A DNA stretch of 64,000 nucleotides from Solibacillus palustris (GTDB lineage Bacteria > Bacillota > Bacilli > Bacillales_A > Planococcaceae): the NCBI RefSeq assembly GCF_022549215.1, contig NZ_JAKZFC010000010.1, positions 25,733-89,732 of the forward strand, read 5' to 3'. Under the pieces are notes generated by a model. That model was given only the letters and a program-made list of their open reading frames with translations, was not told where the DNA came from and ran no database searches. Of the stretch, positions 54,439 to 63,958 are shown piece after piece; the stretch's first letter is position 1, and the number at the start of each line of letters is the position of its first letter. Both the position numbers and the translations under genes were made by a program.

Positions 54439-55228
54439 ATTTCCCTAAAATCTTCCGCTCGATAAGCTCCACCAATTTATACATCACTGTTGCGATGACG
54501 AGAATCATAACAAGCGCTAAAAATACGAGCGTAAAATTGAACACCTGAAACCCGGAAATAATTAAATACCCTAAGCCCTTTGATGATACTAAAAACTCAC
54601 CAACAATGACCCCAACCCAAGATAAGCCTACATTGACCTTCAAAGTCGAAATAATGGTCGGCATCGAAGCCGGCAACACGACATGGCGAAACGTTTCGTA
54701 TTTTGATGCATGAAAAAGCTGCATGACCTTTACATAGTTTTCGTTGACCTGTAAAAAGGCTGAAAAAATAACAATCGTCGAAATAATAACAGAAATTAAT
54801 ACCCCCATGACGATTACAGCCAGCATATTTGGACCGAAAATAACGAGAATCATAGGTCCAATAGCGACTTTCGGCATCGCATTTAACACAACTAAATACG
54901 GGTCAAGCACGGCAGCGGCTGTTTTTGATGCCCAAAGAAAAATAGCAAGCACTGTACCAAAAAGGGTGCCGAGCAAAAATCCAATGACCGTTTCAAATAA
55001 AGTAATGCCAACATGCGGTAGAAGTGATCCATCTGATATCTTTGTGATAAACAGACTTGCAACAGCTTGAGGACTACTAAAAATAAGCGGGTCTAGTATT
55101 CGAAACTGTGTTGCTAGTTGCCAGCATAACAACAACCCTATGAGTAAGCACAATTGAAGCAACAAGATTTTTTGCCTCTGATGGCGGCGAGCGCTTTGAA
55201 ATTGCTTTTGTAATAAATCAAGGTTCAT
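54437..55228 (-). CDS. NitT/TauT-type ABC transporter permease (SsuC-like)
   Basis: The 263-residue permease has about six helices and the binding-protein-dependent EAA-type loop FRHVVLPASMPTIISTLKVN near residue 175. It resembles SsuC/TauC/ThiX permeases. I chose ATG 55228 (MNLDLLQKQF), which overlaps the ATPase stop by 11 bp; upstream in-frame starts lie inside the ATPase gene. With the ATPase and binding protein it forms one operon. Substrate: sulfonate, nitrate or a pyrimidine precursor of thiamine are all possible. Confidence 0.85.
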   Translation of the reverse strand: MNLDLLQKQFQSARRHQRQKILLLQLCLLIGLLLCWQLATQFRILDPLIFSSPQAVASLFITKISDGSLLPHVGITLFETVIGFLLGTLFGTVLAIFLWASKTAAAVLDPYLVVLNAMPKVAIGPMILVIFGPNMLAVIVMGVLISVIISTIVIFSAFLQVNENYVKVMQLFHASKYETFRHVVLPASMPTIISTLKVNVGLSWVGVIVGEFLVSSKGLGYLIISGFQVFNFTLVFLALVMILVIATVMYKLVELIERKILGK

Positions 55229-55961
55229 CGCGCTCAAGCTCCTTCCAAATTTGTTGAAATAATTGTTGAAACGGTGGGGCATTACGTGATTCAAGTGGTG
55301 ATAATTGCCGTAGCGCCTGAGGAATGATAAAGCATTGTGTAATGGTGCCCGGGCGTGGGCTAAAGATGAAAATTTTATCACTCATGGCAATCGCTTCACT
55401 AATATCATGCGTTACTAAAATGGTTGTTGTTTTATAATTTTGTAATGTTTTAGCGACAAAGTTTTCAAGCATTAATTTCGAACGATAATCAAGCGCTGAA
55501 AACGGTTCGTCAAGCAACAGCAGTGAGGGATTGACTGCCAGCGTACGGGCAAGTGCAATACGCTGGCGCATCCCACCAGATAGTTGTGTAGGGTAGAGCT
55601 TTTTCGTGTGACTGAGTTCAAAGCTTTCCAATAGATCATCGACAATGGTAGAGGGCTGCCGTTTTAAAATCGTCAGCCCCAGTGCTACATTGTCCTCAAT
55701 CGTTTTCCATGGAAATAAAAAGTCTTGCTGTAGCATATAGCCGATTTCAGGTGAATCGTGTTTAAATTGAAGTGTTCCATCTGTAGGTGCTAGTAAGCCA
55801 GCAATAATAGAGAGCAGCGTGGACTTTCCGCAGCCACTAGGACCTAAAAATGACACGAATTCACCTTCAGACAATGTAAAGTGAATATCACAAAGAGCTG
55901 TCGTAACGGCTTCGTCCGTGAAAAAATGGTGTGATACATCGTTTACCTGTAAAAAGGTCAT
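55218..55961 (-). CDS. NitT/TauT-type ABC transporter ATP-binding protein (SsuB-like)
   Basis: The 247-residue ATPase has Walker A GPSGCGKST, Q-loop GYMLQQDFLFPW, signature LSGGMRQR, Walker B LLLLDEPFSALD and H-loop THDISEAIAMSD. These match the SsuB/TauB/ThiZ group. It starts directly after the binding-protein stop and overlaps the permease gene. No sign of a regulator gene is nearby. Confidence 0.9.
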   Translation of the reverse strand: MTFLQVNDVSHHFFTDEAVTTALCDIHFTLSEGEFVSFLGPSGCGKSTLLSIIAGLLAPTDGTLQFKHDSPEIGYMLQQDFLFPWKTIEDNVALGLTILKRQPSTIVDDLLESFELSHTKKLYPTQLSGGMRQRIALARTLAVNPSLLLLDEPFSALDYRSKLMLENFVAKTLQNYKTTTILVTHDISEAIAMSDKIFIFSPRPGTITQCFIIPQALRQLSPLESRNAPPFQQLFQQIWKELERDEP

Positions 55962-56942
55962 TTACTTCACAACCTCATCTGCAATGGAACGATTGACAAG
56001 CTTGCTATACTGTACATCGTGGTCTAACGTACCTGCCTCTGTCATAACATCGAGCAAATTTTGGAATTCATCCTCATCTATGACAGGATTTTCGGCATAG
56101 GATTTTTGAGCACGATAGCGTTCAACCACTTGTTCAATTAGTGCAAGATCTGTGTCTTCAAAGTACGGAGAGATGGCTTGTGCAACGTCTTTAGCAGGTG
56201 CTTCATACACCCATTGCTGTGCTTCATATAGGGCCTTTGTAAAGTTCGTAATAAAGTCATCTGCTTTTAACGTACTTTCTTTTGTCATAAAGCCTGTATA
56301 TGGGATTGCGCCAAGCTCTTCTCCAAACGAAGCAACAATTTTTCCAATCCCTTTTTGTTCAAAGATGCTCGCAGTTGGCTCAAATAACTGTACGTAATCG
56401 CCCGTTCCAGAAGCAAAGGCATTGGCGATATTCGCAAAATCAATATTTTGAATGAGCGTTAAATCCTGCTGTGGGTTAATGCCATTTTTCTTTAATACAA
56501 ACTCTCCTGCCATTTGTGGCATTCCACCAACCCGCTGCCCTAAAAACGTGCTGCCCTTTAAAGCATCCCATGAAAATTCGCTGTTTTGGTCGCGTGCTAC
56601 TAAAAACGTACCATCTGTTTGCGTAAGTTGAGCGAAGTTAACAATCGGATCATTTGGGTGTTGGCCGTCTACATAAACCGATGTTTCCGCACCAATTAAC
56701 GCAATATCAATGCCGTCAGATAATAATGCTGTCATCGTTTTATCGCCGCCTGGAATGGTTGTCAGCTCAATTTGAAGGCCGTGCTTTTCAAAATAATCCT
56801 TTTCAATGGCAGCATAAAGAGGTGCATAAAAAATTGAGCGTGTCACTTCGCCAACCTTTACGCTTTGTAACTCTTTGTCTCCACAGCCAACTAAAACTAA
56901 TAATAATAGTGCACTTAAAAAGGCAAGGCGCAGCCTAGTCAT
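55962..56942 (-). CDS. NMT1/THI5-like ABC transporter substrate-binding lipoprotein
   Basis: The 326-residue lipoprotein has a signal ending LLVLVGC. The binding domain starts VKVGEVTRSIFYAPLYAAIE and includes GGDKTMTALLSDGIDIALIGAE, typical of the NMT1/SsuA group. ATG 56942 is preceded by AAAAGGA; the longer in-frame start would add 26 residues before the lipoprotein signal and is unlikely. The group binds pyrimidine, sulfonate or nitrate-type ligands; the ligand is not decided. I saw no thiamine riboswitch. Confidence 0.87.
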   Translation of the reverse strand: MTRLRLAFLSALLLLVLVGCGDKELQSVKVGEVTRSIFYAPLYAAIEKDYFEKHGLQIELTTIPGGDKTMTALLSDGIDIALIGAETSVYVDGQHPNDPIVNFAQLTQTDGTFLVARDQNSEFSWDALKGSTFLGQRVGGMPQMAGEFVLKKNGINPQQDLTLIQNIDFANIANAFASGTGDYVQLFEPTASIFEQKGIGKIVASFGEELGAIPYTGFMTKESTLKADDFITNFTKALYEAQQWVYEAPAKDVAQAISPYFEDTDLALIEQVVERYRAQKSYAENPVIDEDEFQNLLDVMTEAGTLDHDVQYSKLVNRSIADEVVK

Positions 56943-56947
56943 GTAGT

Positions 56948-56995
56948 CATCCTTTTCTTGTCGATTTTGTAAGTAGCATATGCAACAAAAGGATG
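56948..56995 (-). promoter_or_regulatory. Possible hairpin masking the binding-protein ribosome site
   Basis: On the minus strand CATCCTTTT (56995-56987) can pair with AAAAGGATG (56956-56948), which contains the ribosome site. The 30-base loop makes it weaker than the queF case. Confidence 0.35.
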
Positions 56996-57086
56996 TTGCG
57001 TGCGAAGGGGGAATATACATTGCACCAAATAACAGGGTTTCGTGTTACGATAAATGCAGTAATTGTCTTAAAGTGAGGGAAAATAT

Positions 57087-57701
57087 ATGTTTTTAGAAAA
57101 ATTGAAAGGACAGCTGGGGAAACCACAGCCACTGTTTTTAGGGGAGGAAACAGCCTTTCGTTCGGCAGTGCTTATTCCACTTGTCGAAAAAGATGGTGAG
57201 TGGCATGTACTATTTGAGGTGCGTGCGTTAACGATGCGTAAACAACCAGGGGATATTAGCTTTCCCGGGGGCAAAATCGATGATACAGACGCATCACCAT
57301 TAGCTGCTGCACTGCGCGAAACACATGAGGAGCTTGGCATTGACCCACAATCGATTCAGCTAATAGGTCATTTAAGCCCGTTTGTAACATCGCCTGCCTT
57401 TGTTGTTTATCCATTTATTGGAATTATCGAGGTGGAAGAGCTGAATCATTATAATCGTGACGAAGTAGAGGAGCTATTTATGGTACCACTTAACTGGTTA
57501 ATGACGCATGAACCGTATGTTCATTATGTACCAATGGAACCAAAGCCCCCCGCAGACTTCCCGTACGATAAAATTGTGAATGGGGAAAACTATCAATGGC
57601 GTGCCAGCCGTATGGAAGAATGGTTTTACGAGTACGGAAATTATACAATTTGGGGCTTAACGGCGAGACTGTTGAAGCACTTTATCGAAAAAATGAAATG
57701 A
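57087..57701 (+). CDS. Nudix hydrolase, CoA pyrophosphatase type (NudL/YeaB-like)
   Basis: The 204-residue Nudix protein has the CoA-pyrophosphatase lead-in RKQPGDISFPGGK and a Nudix box with REThEELGI (RETHEELGI, about residues 80-88). In this family the usual first Glu of the box is Asp, as seen here (DDTDASP). The enzyme would split CoA or acyl-CoA to 3',5'-ADP and 4'-phosphopantetheine. GAGGG precedes the ATG. A modular-repeat hairpin follows the stop immediately. Confidence 0.88.
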   Translation: MFLEKLKGQLGKPQPLFLGEETAFRSAVLIPLVEKDGEWHVLFEVRALTMRKQPGDISFPGGKIDDTDASPLAAALRETHEELGIDPQSIQLIGHLSPFVTSPAFVVYPFIGIIEVEELNHYNRDEVEELFMVPLNWLMTHEPYVHYVPMEPKPPADFPYDKIVNGENYQWRASRMEEWFYEYGNYTIWGLTARLLKHFIEKMK

Positions 57702-57743
57702 CAAAGGGAGTGTCCGAGAAGTAATTCTGGAACACTCCCTTTG
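57702..57743. terminator. Hairpin terminator of the modular repeat family
   Basis: CAAAGGGAGTGTCC pairs with GGAACACTCCCTTTG (one bulged base) around GAGAAGTAATTCT, the same loop as at 31.87 kb. It starts one base after the Nudix stop and lies between convergent genes. Confidence 0.8.
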
Positions 57744-57764
57744 CGCTGTTACTTTTTAATTCGT

Positions 57765-59759
57765 TTAGTTCGTTTTAAACACGCTTACCTCAGTTAATAA
57801 CTCATCCACAATTGCCTCTAATGTTTCTGCTGTAGCAGAAATTTCTTCAATTGAGCATAGTTGTACTTCTGTAGATGTGGCTACAGCTTGTAACAGGCTT
57901 TGCGATTTGCCCGAGATGTCCTCAACAACTTGAATATCACCAACAACAAAATCACTATCACGAGCGATTGAATGTGCACGGTCTTGAATGTCAACAAGCT
58001 GCTCAGTAATGTTTTCGATATATTGTTTCACTTGTAGGAAGTTTGTTTCAGTTTGTGCGAACATTTCTAAACCTTTTGAAACCTCGCCTAAGCTATCGTT
58101 CATCGATTCCACTGATTTTGATGATTCACGCTGAATCGCTGTAATAATTTCTTTTACTTGAATTGATGAATGGTTCGTTTGTTCAGCAAGTTTACGTACT
58201 TCATCGGCTACGACTGCGAATCCTTTACCATGTTCACCTGCACGTGCAGCCTCAATAGAAGCGTTAAGGGCAAGTAAATTTGTCTGATCAGCAATGGAAG
58301 TAATGACGTTAACAATTTCATTGATTTCATTGGCATATGTATTGACTGTACCGATATCTGATGAAAGACGGTTAAATGTATCCTCAATATTGGCCATTTG
58401 TTGCTGGGTTGAAATCACGATATTATGACCAACTTCGGCAGCACTTACTGCATTTTGTGCACTGGATGTTACAAGTGCCGTATTATCCTCGATGGAGTGA
58501 ATATTATTCGATACTTTTCGCAAAGATTTAAAACTCTTTGTTAATTTTTGTGTTTGCTTTTCAAAACCATCTTGCACATCGTTCATCGCTAAAGCAATTT
58601 GCTCGGAGTTTTTTCGATTTTCTGCAAGTGTGGCTGCTAATTCTTCAGAGGAAGCAGAAATGACTGAAGATTGTTCGTGTATATGCTTGATAATTGATGA
58701 AAGCATGTCACTCATTTTAGTAAATGAACGACTTAAAATCCCAATTTCATCGCTTTTATCGATTGTTAATGTTGTACGTAAATCACCTGAGCTCATCACA
58801 ACGGCAGCTGTTGAAATTTGTTTTAACGGCTTTGTAATAGAACGAATGATAATAAGTAAGAAAACCCCTAAAATCACAAGAGCAGCAATAACTACATAAA
58901 GCGTCGTTTTTAAGATCGGAGCAGTTGCTTGAGCAATTTCGCTATTAAATATAGTTCCACCAATTTTCCAACCTGTTAACTCATTTGTTGCAACGTACAT
59001 TTTTTTGTCTGAACCTTCAAATACATAGTCAAATGAGTTGTTTTCTGTAGTGAGCATTTCATTAGCCCAAATTTCTTTTGATACATCTGAACCACCTTCT
59101 AAAGTAGGGTGGGCAATAATGGTTTTATTTGTTGTCATTAAAAATGGATATCCTTGTTCGCCGACTTGAATACCATTAACGATTTCAAATAGCGTATCCA
59201 TTCCTAAGTTTACGGCATAAACACCGCTCCCATCTTCAAGTTGCCTCGATACAGTTACAACCCAATCGCCAGTTGAGGCAGATTGGTGAGGTGTAGCAAT
59301 CACATACTGGCCAGGATTTTCCTCCGCGTTTTGATACCATGCACGTGTACGGGGGTCAAAATTAGGGTCGTTCATAAGCCCTAAGTCAGGGGATTGAATC
59401 ATATCACCATTTTTTGTTCCAATAAACGACGAAACAATCCCTTCACTTGTCTCGAAATACTGTTCCATTATTGTTAAAATAGGGTCCCATTCGCGTTCAG
59501 TGTCCCAGTCTGATTGTTTAAAAACGCTAGCAAAGTATTGGACATCACTAATAATAGGTGACACATGTTTGTCAATGAACGCATCAACAGATGATACACT
59601 TTGCAGTCCGCTAGAATTGATTTTTGCTTCAATTTCATTCTTTGCAGAAAAGTAGGAAGTAAAAGCGATAAGTAACGTAGGAATAAGTAATGCAATTAAA
59701 AATGCGAAGCCTAATTTAAAGTTAATTGAGACTTTAAATGCTTTTTTCTGTTTTTCCAT
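57765..59759 (-). CDS. Methyl-accepting chemotaxis protein, dCache type
   Basis: This 664-residue chemoreceptor has TM1 (about residues 14-36), a double-Cache sensor region with [23 protein letters not shown]2 (about 282-303), a HAMP domain and a long signalling coiled coil. The tip [20 protein letters not shown] and then [10 protein letters not shown] is canonical. It is convergent with the Nudix gene. Ligand unknown, although dCache receptors commonly bind amino acids. Confidence 0.94.
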   Translation of the reverse strand: MEKQKKAFKVSINFKLGFAFLIALLIPTLLIAFTSYFSAKNEIEAKINSSGLQSVSSVDAFIDKHVSPIISDVQYFASVFKQSDWDTEREWDPILTIMEQYFETSEGIVSSFIGTKNGDMIQSPDLGLMNDPNFDPRTRAWYQNAEENPGQYVIATPHQSASTGDWVVTVSRQLEDGSGVYAVNLGMDTLFEIVNGIQVGEQGYPFLMTTNKTIIAHPTLEGGSDVSKEIWANEMLTTENNSFDYVFEGSDKKMYVATNELTGWKIGGTIFNSEIAQATAPILKTTLYVVIAALVILGVFLLIIIRSITKPLKQISTAAVVMSSGDLRTTLTIDKSDEIGILSRSFTKMSDMLSSIIKHIHEQSSVISASSEELAATLAENRKNSEQIALAMNDVQDGFEKQTQKLTKSFKSLRKVSNNIHSIEDNTALVTSSAQNAVSAAEVGHNIVISTQQQMANIEDTFNRLSSDIGTVNTYANEINEIVNVITSIADQTNLLALNASIEAARAGEHGKGFAVVADEVRKLAEQTNHSSIQVKEIITAIQRESSKSVESMNDSLGEVSKGLEMFAQTETNFLQVKQYIENITEQLVDIQDRAHSIARDSDFVVGDIQVVEDISGKSQSLLQAVATSTEVQLCSIEEISATAETLEAIVDELLTEVSVFKTN

Positions 59760-59985
59760 TCAGATATTCCCTCCAGGTTCACGGTGATTTATAGTACTTT
59801 TTATTTATGTATTTCCATTATAAGACAATTGATTGTTTGAGATTAAAAATTTTTTGTGACAATTACATACTGATGTGAGATAAGTTATTGATAAATAAGG
59901 TGTAGTAGACTTTCAGTAACAAATTTCTAGGATTTTCTTCAATAATCGCCTATGATAGACGTAAGAAAAGTGTATGGAGGATATT

Positions 59986-60099
59986 ATGAAAGGGAAAAAG
60001 GGATTGTATATTGCAGTTGTGGCGGTTATCGCTATTGCAACGGTATTAGATATTGCATTTAAAGGCTTAGGCTATCAGTTATTACAAAAATTATTATAA
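59986..60099 (+). CDS. 37-residue membrane peptide
   Basis: GGAGG lies 5 bases before ATG 59986. The product starts MKGKKGLYIAVVAVIAIAT and contains one membrane helix (about residues 6-25) with basic N-terminus, then FKGLGYQLLQKLL, an amphipathic end. TATGAT at 59951-59956 may be its -10 box. The composition and good ribosome site argue for a real small protein; I do not know its family. Confidence 0.55.
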   Translation: MKGKKGLYIAVVAVIAIATVLDIAFKGLGYQLLQKLL

Positions 60100-60104
60100 C
60101 TTGC

Positions 60105-60209
60105 TCCAGCTGACTCAAGTTAAAGCCCCGGTGGATGTCACAGATTTTAAGAGGAATTTTTCGAGGGAATTCGAAAAAAATCTGTTCGCAACTATGCCTA
60201 GGCGTAATG
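60105..60209. repeat. Modular hairpin repeat, reverse-oriented copy
   Basis: On the minus strand it reads ATTACGCCTAGGCATAGT, then TTTTTTTCGAATTCCCTCGA, TTAAAATCTGTGACATCCAC and TTGAGTCAGCTGGAG. It matches the 30.0 kb copy across all blocks and the first half of the 22.75 kb copy. Confidence 0.72.
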
Positions 60210-60217
60210 GATAAAAT

Positions 60218-60258
60218 AAACCCCTGTAATTCGTAATAAGACGAATTACAGGGGTTTT
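60218..60258 (-). terminator. Terminator after the 4HB chemoreceptor gene
   Basis: AAACCCCTGTAATTCGT pairs perfectly with ACGAATTACAGGGGTTT (17 bp) around AATAAG, with a T-rich tail on the minus strand. Confidence 0.88.
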
Positions 60259-60262
60259 ATGT

Positions 60263-61957
60263 TTAAGCATTAAACAGTTTAAATTGGCGAACATTAGCAT
60301 TTAAGTTTTCTGCCATTTGTGCTAAGGTTGCAGCGCTGCTTGAAATTTCATCCATCGAGCCTGTTACTTGTTCTACTGTAGCGGATGTTTCCTCAATACC
60401 AGCAGCAGATTGCTGTGAAACGGCTGCAATTTCATCGACTGCGTGGTTAATTGTCGCGGTATTGGCAACGACATCTTCTAATTTGCTAGACATGTCGGAA
60501 ATATGTAAAGACATTTCGTTAAGTGCATTCGAGATTTTTGTGAAAGTATCACCAGTCATGGCAATCTGAGATGTACCACGTTCAACCTCTTTGTAGCCAG
60601 ATTCTAAGGAAGTCATTACAAGGTTTGAACCAGTTAAAATACGTTCAACAATTTTCGTAATACCACCAACAGAATATGTTACTTGATCTGCTAACTTACG
60701 TACCTCATCGGCAACTACGGCGAAACCTTTTCCGTGTTCACCAGCTCGTGCGGCTTCAATTGCTGCATTCAAAGAAAGTAAATTTGTTTGATCGGCAATG
60801 GCATGAATGACTTGGACAATTTGTGAAATCTCCTGTGTTTCTTTGCCTAATTGTTCTACTTTGATGACAGCATCTTTAACGATTGTATCAATTGTCGTCA
60901 TTTGTTGCGTAGAGGCGTCCATAAGACTTTGACCTTCAGAAGTTAGGGCCAAAACATTGGATGAAGCACCTTGAATTTGATTATTGCGTTTATTAACATC
61001 GCTCATTTTCGTTGAGAAGTCACTCATTGTTGAAGCTACATCTGCGGCATTACTCGCTTGTGATTCCGTACCACTCGCAATTTCCGCAACTGTTGTCGAA
61101 ACTTGTTCTGTACCAGACTTTACTTCTACTGCAGATTGCATTAAATCCTCACTATGTGCTGCTACTTCATTTGATGTCACTTGAATATCTTTTAACATAC
61201 GATTCATTGTTCTCACGACAGTGTTTGTTGCTTCTGTAAGTTGTGCAATTTCATCTTTTGTACGAACTTCAAGTAAAGGTTCACTAAAATCACCTTGCGC
61301 AATATTTTTCATGCGTGTCGTAACCGTTACTATATTTTTTGAAATCTTTGTTGCGCTAATACTTGCGATAAAAATCGATAAAATGACCGTTAGTAAACCT
61401 AAAATGACAGTAACCCATTTGGCTGTCTCATTCGAATCAATCATAGCCTGACCCGTTGTATTAATTTTTTCTGTACGATTAGTGGCTAAATCTTTAAAGC
61501 CCAAACGAATTTCAGTAGCAGTGCTATCCATTGCTACTAAATTTTTAATAGCGAGCTCCGTATCACCAGCATCATATACAGCAAAAACAGATGTTTGAAT
61601 GTATGTGTTCCATTCTTCCTCCATTTTATGATATTTTTCGTATATATCGGAGCTTGTGATTTCATGCAACTTCGCGCCTTGTTCACTCGCTAGCTCCATA
61701 TTTTCGGTAAAAATCGTTTTGTATTTGGGGTTACCAGAAAGAACATAACCACGGACAGCTGCGATGCGCAGTGCCATTGTTTGTGCGATATCATTATCGA
61801 TTGTTAATAGTTGAAGCTCCTCATTCACAATTATGTCGGTTTGATTCGCACTAGTTGATGTGTGGATAAAATTGTAAGTGGAATAGGCCGCTACGATAAT
61901 AATAACGATTGAAAATGAAAATAATATATTCATACGAATAGTTTTAAATTGGAACAT
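60263..61957 (-). CDS. Methyl-accepting chemotaxis protein, four-helix-bundle sensor
   Basis: The 564-residue chemoreceptor has TM1 (about residues 10-28), an external four-helix-bundle-like sensor of about 150 residues, TM2 (about 182-204), HAMP and a cytoplasmic coiled coil with the canonical tip [21 protein letters not shown] chose ATG 61957 with GAGGAG upstream; an in-frame GTG nine bases earlier overlaps the ribosome site. It sits next to another receptor gene but is separated by a terminator and a small gene. Confidence 0.93.
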   Translation of the reverse strand: MFQFKTIRMNILFSFSIVIIIVAAYSTYNFIHTSTSANQTDIIVNEELQLLTIDNDIAQTMALRIAAVRGYVLSGNPKYKTIFTENMELASEQGAKLHEITSSDIYEKYHKMEEEWNTYIQTSVFAVYDAGDTELAIKNLVAMDSTATEIRLGFKDLATNRTEKINTTGQAMIDSNETAKWVTVILGLLTVILSIFIASISATKISKNIVTVTTRMKNIAQGDFSEPLLEVRTKDEIAQLTEATNTVVRTMNRMLKDIQVTSNEVAAHSEDLMQSAVEVKSGTEQVSTTVAEIASGTESQASNAADVASTMSDFSTKMSDVNKRNNQIQGASSNVLALTSEGQSLMDASTQQMTTIDTIVKDAVIKVEQLGKETQEISQIVQVIHAIADQTNLLSLNAAIEAARAGEHGKGFAVVADEVRKLADQVTYSVGGITKIVERILTGSNLVMTSLESGYKEVERGTSQIAMTGDTFTKISNALNEMSLHISDMSSKLEDVVANTATINHAVDEIAAVSQQSAAGIEETSATVEQVTGSMDEISSSAATLAQMAENLNANVRQFKLFNA

Positions 61958-62219
61958 GTAAAACACTCCTCGCCATTTTTTTACAAATACTAGATTACAA
62001 TATCATAGTTAGTGATTAGAAAACTGTTGTTACGAAGAAGTAAGAAAAAAATAGATTAAGGTAGTTATTTTCTTGATACTTAGAGTATTAGGAGAGGGAA
62101 GCGATCATAATGGGTGCTATTTCATTTGCTTTAGAAATCTGAAGATAAAATAAGGGGATATTTTCATTAAAACGTATATTACACCCAAATAACCTTGATG
62201 ACTTTCCTTGTATATGCAC

Positions 62220-62248
62220 TAAAAAAGCCGCCCAAGTAGTGAGCGACT
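62220..62248 (-). terminator. Terminator after the M32 carboxypeptidase gene
   Basis: AGCCGCCC pairs with GAGCGACT using G-U pairs, followed on the minus strand by TTTTTT, 8 bp after the stop. Confidence 0.75.
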
Positions 62249-62255
62249 TTCACGA

Positions 62256-63743
62256 TTAAAGCTGGTATAACGTTGTATATTTTTCTTTTAAGTAATTGGC
62301 TAAATAAGTAGCGCTTAAAGCTTCGCCAGTACCTTCTAAAATAAGTTCATTTGGCTTTTTCAATGCGCCGTATTGATGTACTTTTTCGGTTAACCAATTT
62401 TTAATTGGTGCTAATTCCCCGCGACTAAGAAGCTCGTCGAAGTTAGGAATGTCTTGATCCATCGCATGTTTCCACTGCGCTGCATACATGAATCCTAAAG
62501 CATAGCTAGGGAAGTAACCAAAGCTACCGCCGCTCCAGTGTGTATCCTGCAGTACCCCTTGAGCATCATTTTCAGGGCGAATACCTAAATATTCTTCATA
62601 CTTATCGTTCCAAACGCGTGGTAAATCCTCTGCTTGCAAATCCCCATTAAAAATTTCACGTTCAATTTCATAACGAATCATAATGTGTAGCGGGTACGTC
62701 AATTCATCAGCCTCAATACGGATGAATGAGGGCTCTGAGAAATTGATTGCCTTTAAAAATTCTACGACGTCAACGTGACCAAACTGCTCTGGCGAATGTT
62801 TTTGTAAAATGGCAAAGTTATGTTTCCAGAAATTTTCGTTACGTCCAATAATATTTTCATAAAATAGTGATTGCGATTCGTGTATCCCCATCGAAGCACC
62901 AGTAGAAAGCGGTAAGCCGTTTAGTTGAGGGTCTATATTTTGTTCATATACAGCATGCCCGCATTCGTGGATTGTTCCGAATACAGCAGAGCGAAAGTCT
63001 GATTCATCGTATTTTGTTGTAACACGAATATCGCCACTATTCAAACCAATCATAAATGGATGTACGGTTTCATCTAAACGGCCCGCCTCGAAGTCGTAAC
63101 CAAGCTGCTCTAATAGTTCAAGAGAAGCGGCATGTTGCCCTGCTTTCGGGAAGTGCTCGAATAGCATAGATGTATTCGGTTTGTTTGGTGAAGCTTTAAT
63201 TGCATTTACTAATGGGATGATTGTTGCTTTTAACTCACCAAATAACTGATCAAGCATATCTGTTGTCATATCCGGCTCGTATTTATCAAGTAATGTATTG
63301 TAGGCCGAGCCATTTTTGATGCCCCAATAGCCAACAAATCGCTTTTGATAGTCAATAACTTCTTTTAAGTAAGGTAAGAAAATTTGGAAATCTGAAGCTG
63401 CCTTTGCTTCTTCCCAAGCGGCTTCTGATTTTGCCTGCAAAATGGTATACGCTTTAAATTCATCACTAGGAATCTTTTTGGATTCATTATATCCTTTTTT
63501 CACTTCTTCAAATAAACGACGCGTCACAAAATCTAATTCTTCTTGTTCAAGGTGTAGTAATATATTTCCAAGTTCTTCACTCGTTTGCAGCGCAAATAAT
63601 TCAGCAGACAATGTTCCAATAACCTCTGCACGTTGGGCGAGCCCTTTTTTAGGGGCCCCAGTACGCATGTCCCAATAAATTACTGATAGTGCCTCAGAGT
63701 AGTTTTGCATTTTCTTTACATAATCAATAAAAGCCTCTTTCAA
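62256..63743 (-). CDS. M32 family metallocarboxypeptidase
   Basis: The protein of about 495 residues is a thermostable-carboxypeptidase-1-type enzyme. The zinc motif HECGH (first His about residue 259) is followed by the family's ESQSLFYENIIGRNENFW and IRIEADELTYPLHIMIRYE. B. subtilis YpwA is the model: it removes C-terminal residues from peptides in the cytoplasm. The likely start is TTG 63743, with AAAAGGAG at better spacing than the TTG six bases upstream. It is monocistronic. Confidence 0.93.
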   Translation of the reverse strand: MKEAFIDYVKKMQNYSEALSVIYWDMRTGAPKKGLAQRAEVIGTLSAELFALQTSEELGNILLHLEQEELDFVTRRLFEEVKKGYNESKKIPSDEFKAYTILQAKSEAAWEEAKAASDFQIFLPYLKEVIDYQKRFVGYWGIKNGSAYNTLLDKYEPDMTTDMLDQLFGELKATIIPLVNAIKASPNKPNTSMLFEHFPKAGQHAASLELLEQLGYDFEAGRLDETVHPFMIGLNSGDIRVTTKYDESDFRSAVFGTIHECGHAVYEQNIDPQLNGLPLSTGASMGIHESQSLFYENIIGRNENFWKHNFAILQKHSPEQFGHVDVVEFLKAINFSEPSFIRIEADELTYPLHIMIRYEIEREIFNGDLQAEDLPRVWNDKYEEYLGIRPENDAQGVLQDTHWSGGSFGYFPSYALGFMYAAQWKHAMDQDIPNFDELLSRGELAPIKNWLTEKVHQYGALKKPNELILEGTGEALSATYLANYLKEKYTTLYQL

Positions 63744-63899
63744 AATCAATCACTCCTTTTGTTTTAATTATATAGTGGAAATAGAGAATAAGTTGAGAAT
63801 ATTTCAAAAAAAGAATAAAATAGTTCGATTAAAATTGAGTCATTTAAAAATTATAATAAAGGTTATAAACAATTATATAAGTAGAAACTAATATCAAAA

Positions 63900-63958
63900 A
63901 AATAAATTAAAAAAAGTTATTAAAAACTGTTGACGGTTATTTAAAAGGGGTGTAATAT
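63900..63958 (+). promoter_or_regulatory. Strong promoter near window end, possibly of an rRNA operon
   Basis: TTGACG (63930-63935) and TAATAT (63953-63958) are spaced by 17 bp. The region upstream is a long A/T tract like an UP element. The downstream leader GTCGTCAGCAGCAAGTTGAT looks like those before rRNA operons in this group, but no rRNA is inside the window. Confidence 0.5.

Noticed and set aside
56943..57086. Thiamine (TPP) riboswitch ahead of the NMT1-like ABC operon
   Set aside because: The conserved CTGAGA and ACCTGATC-type motifs are absent, so the thiamine-precursor role remains unsupported.
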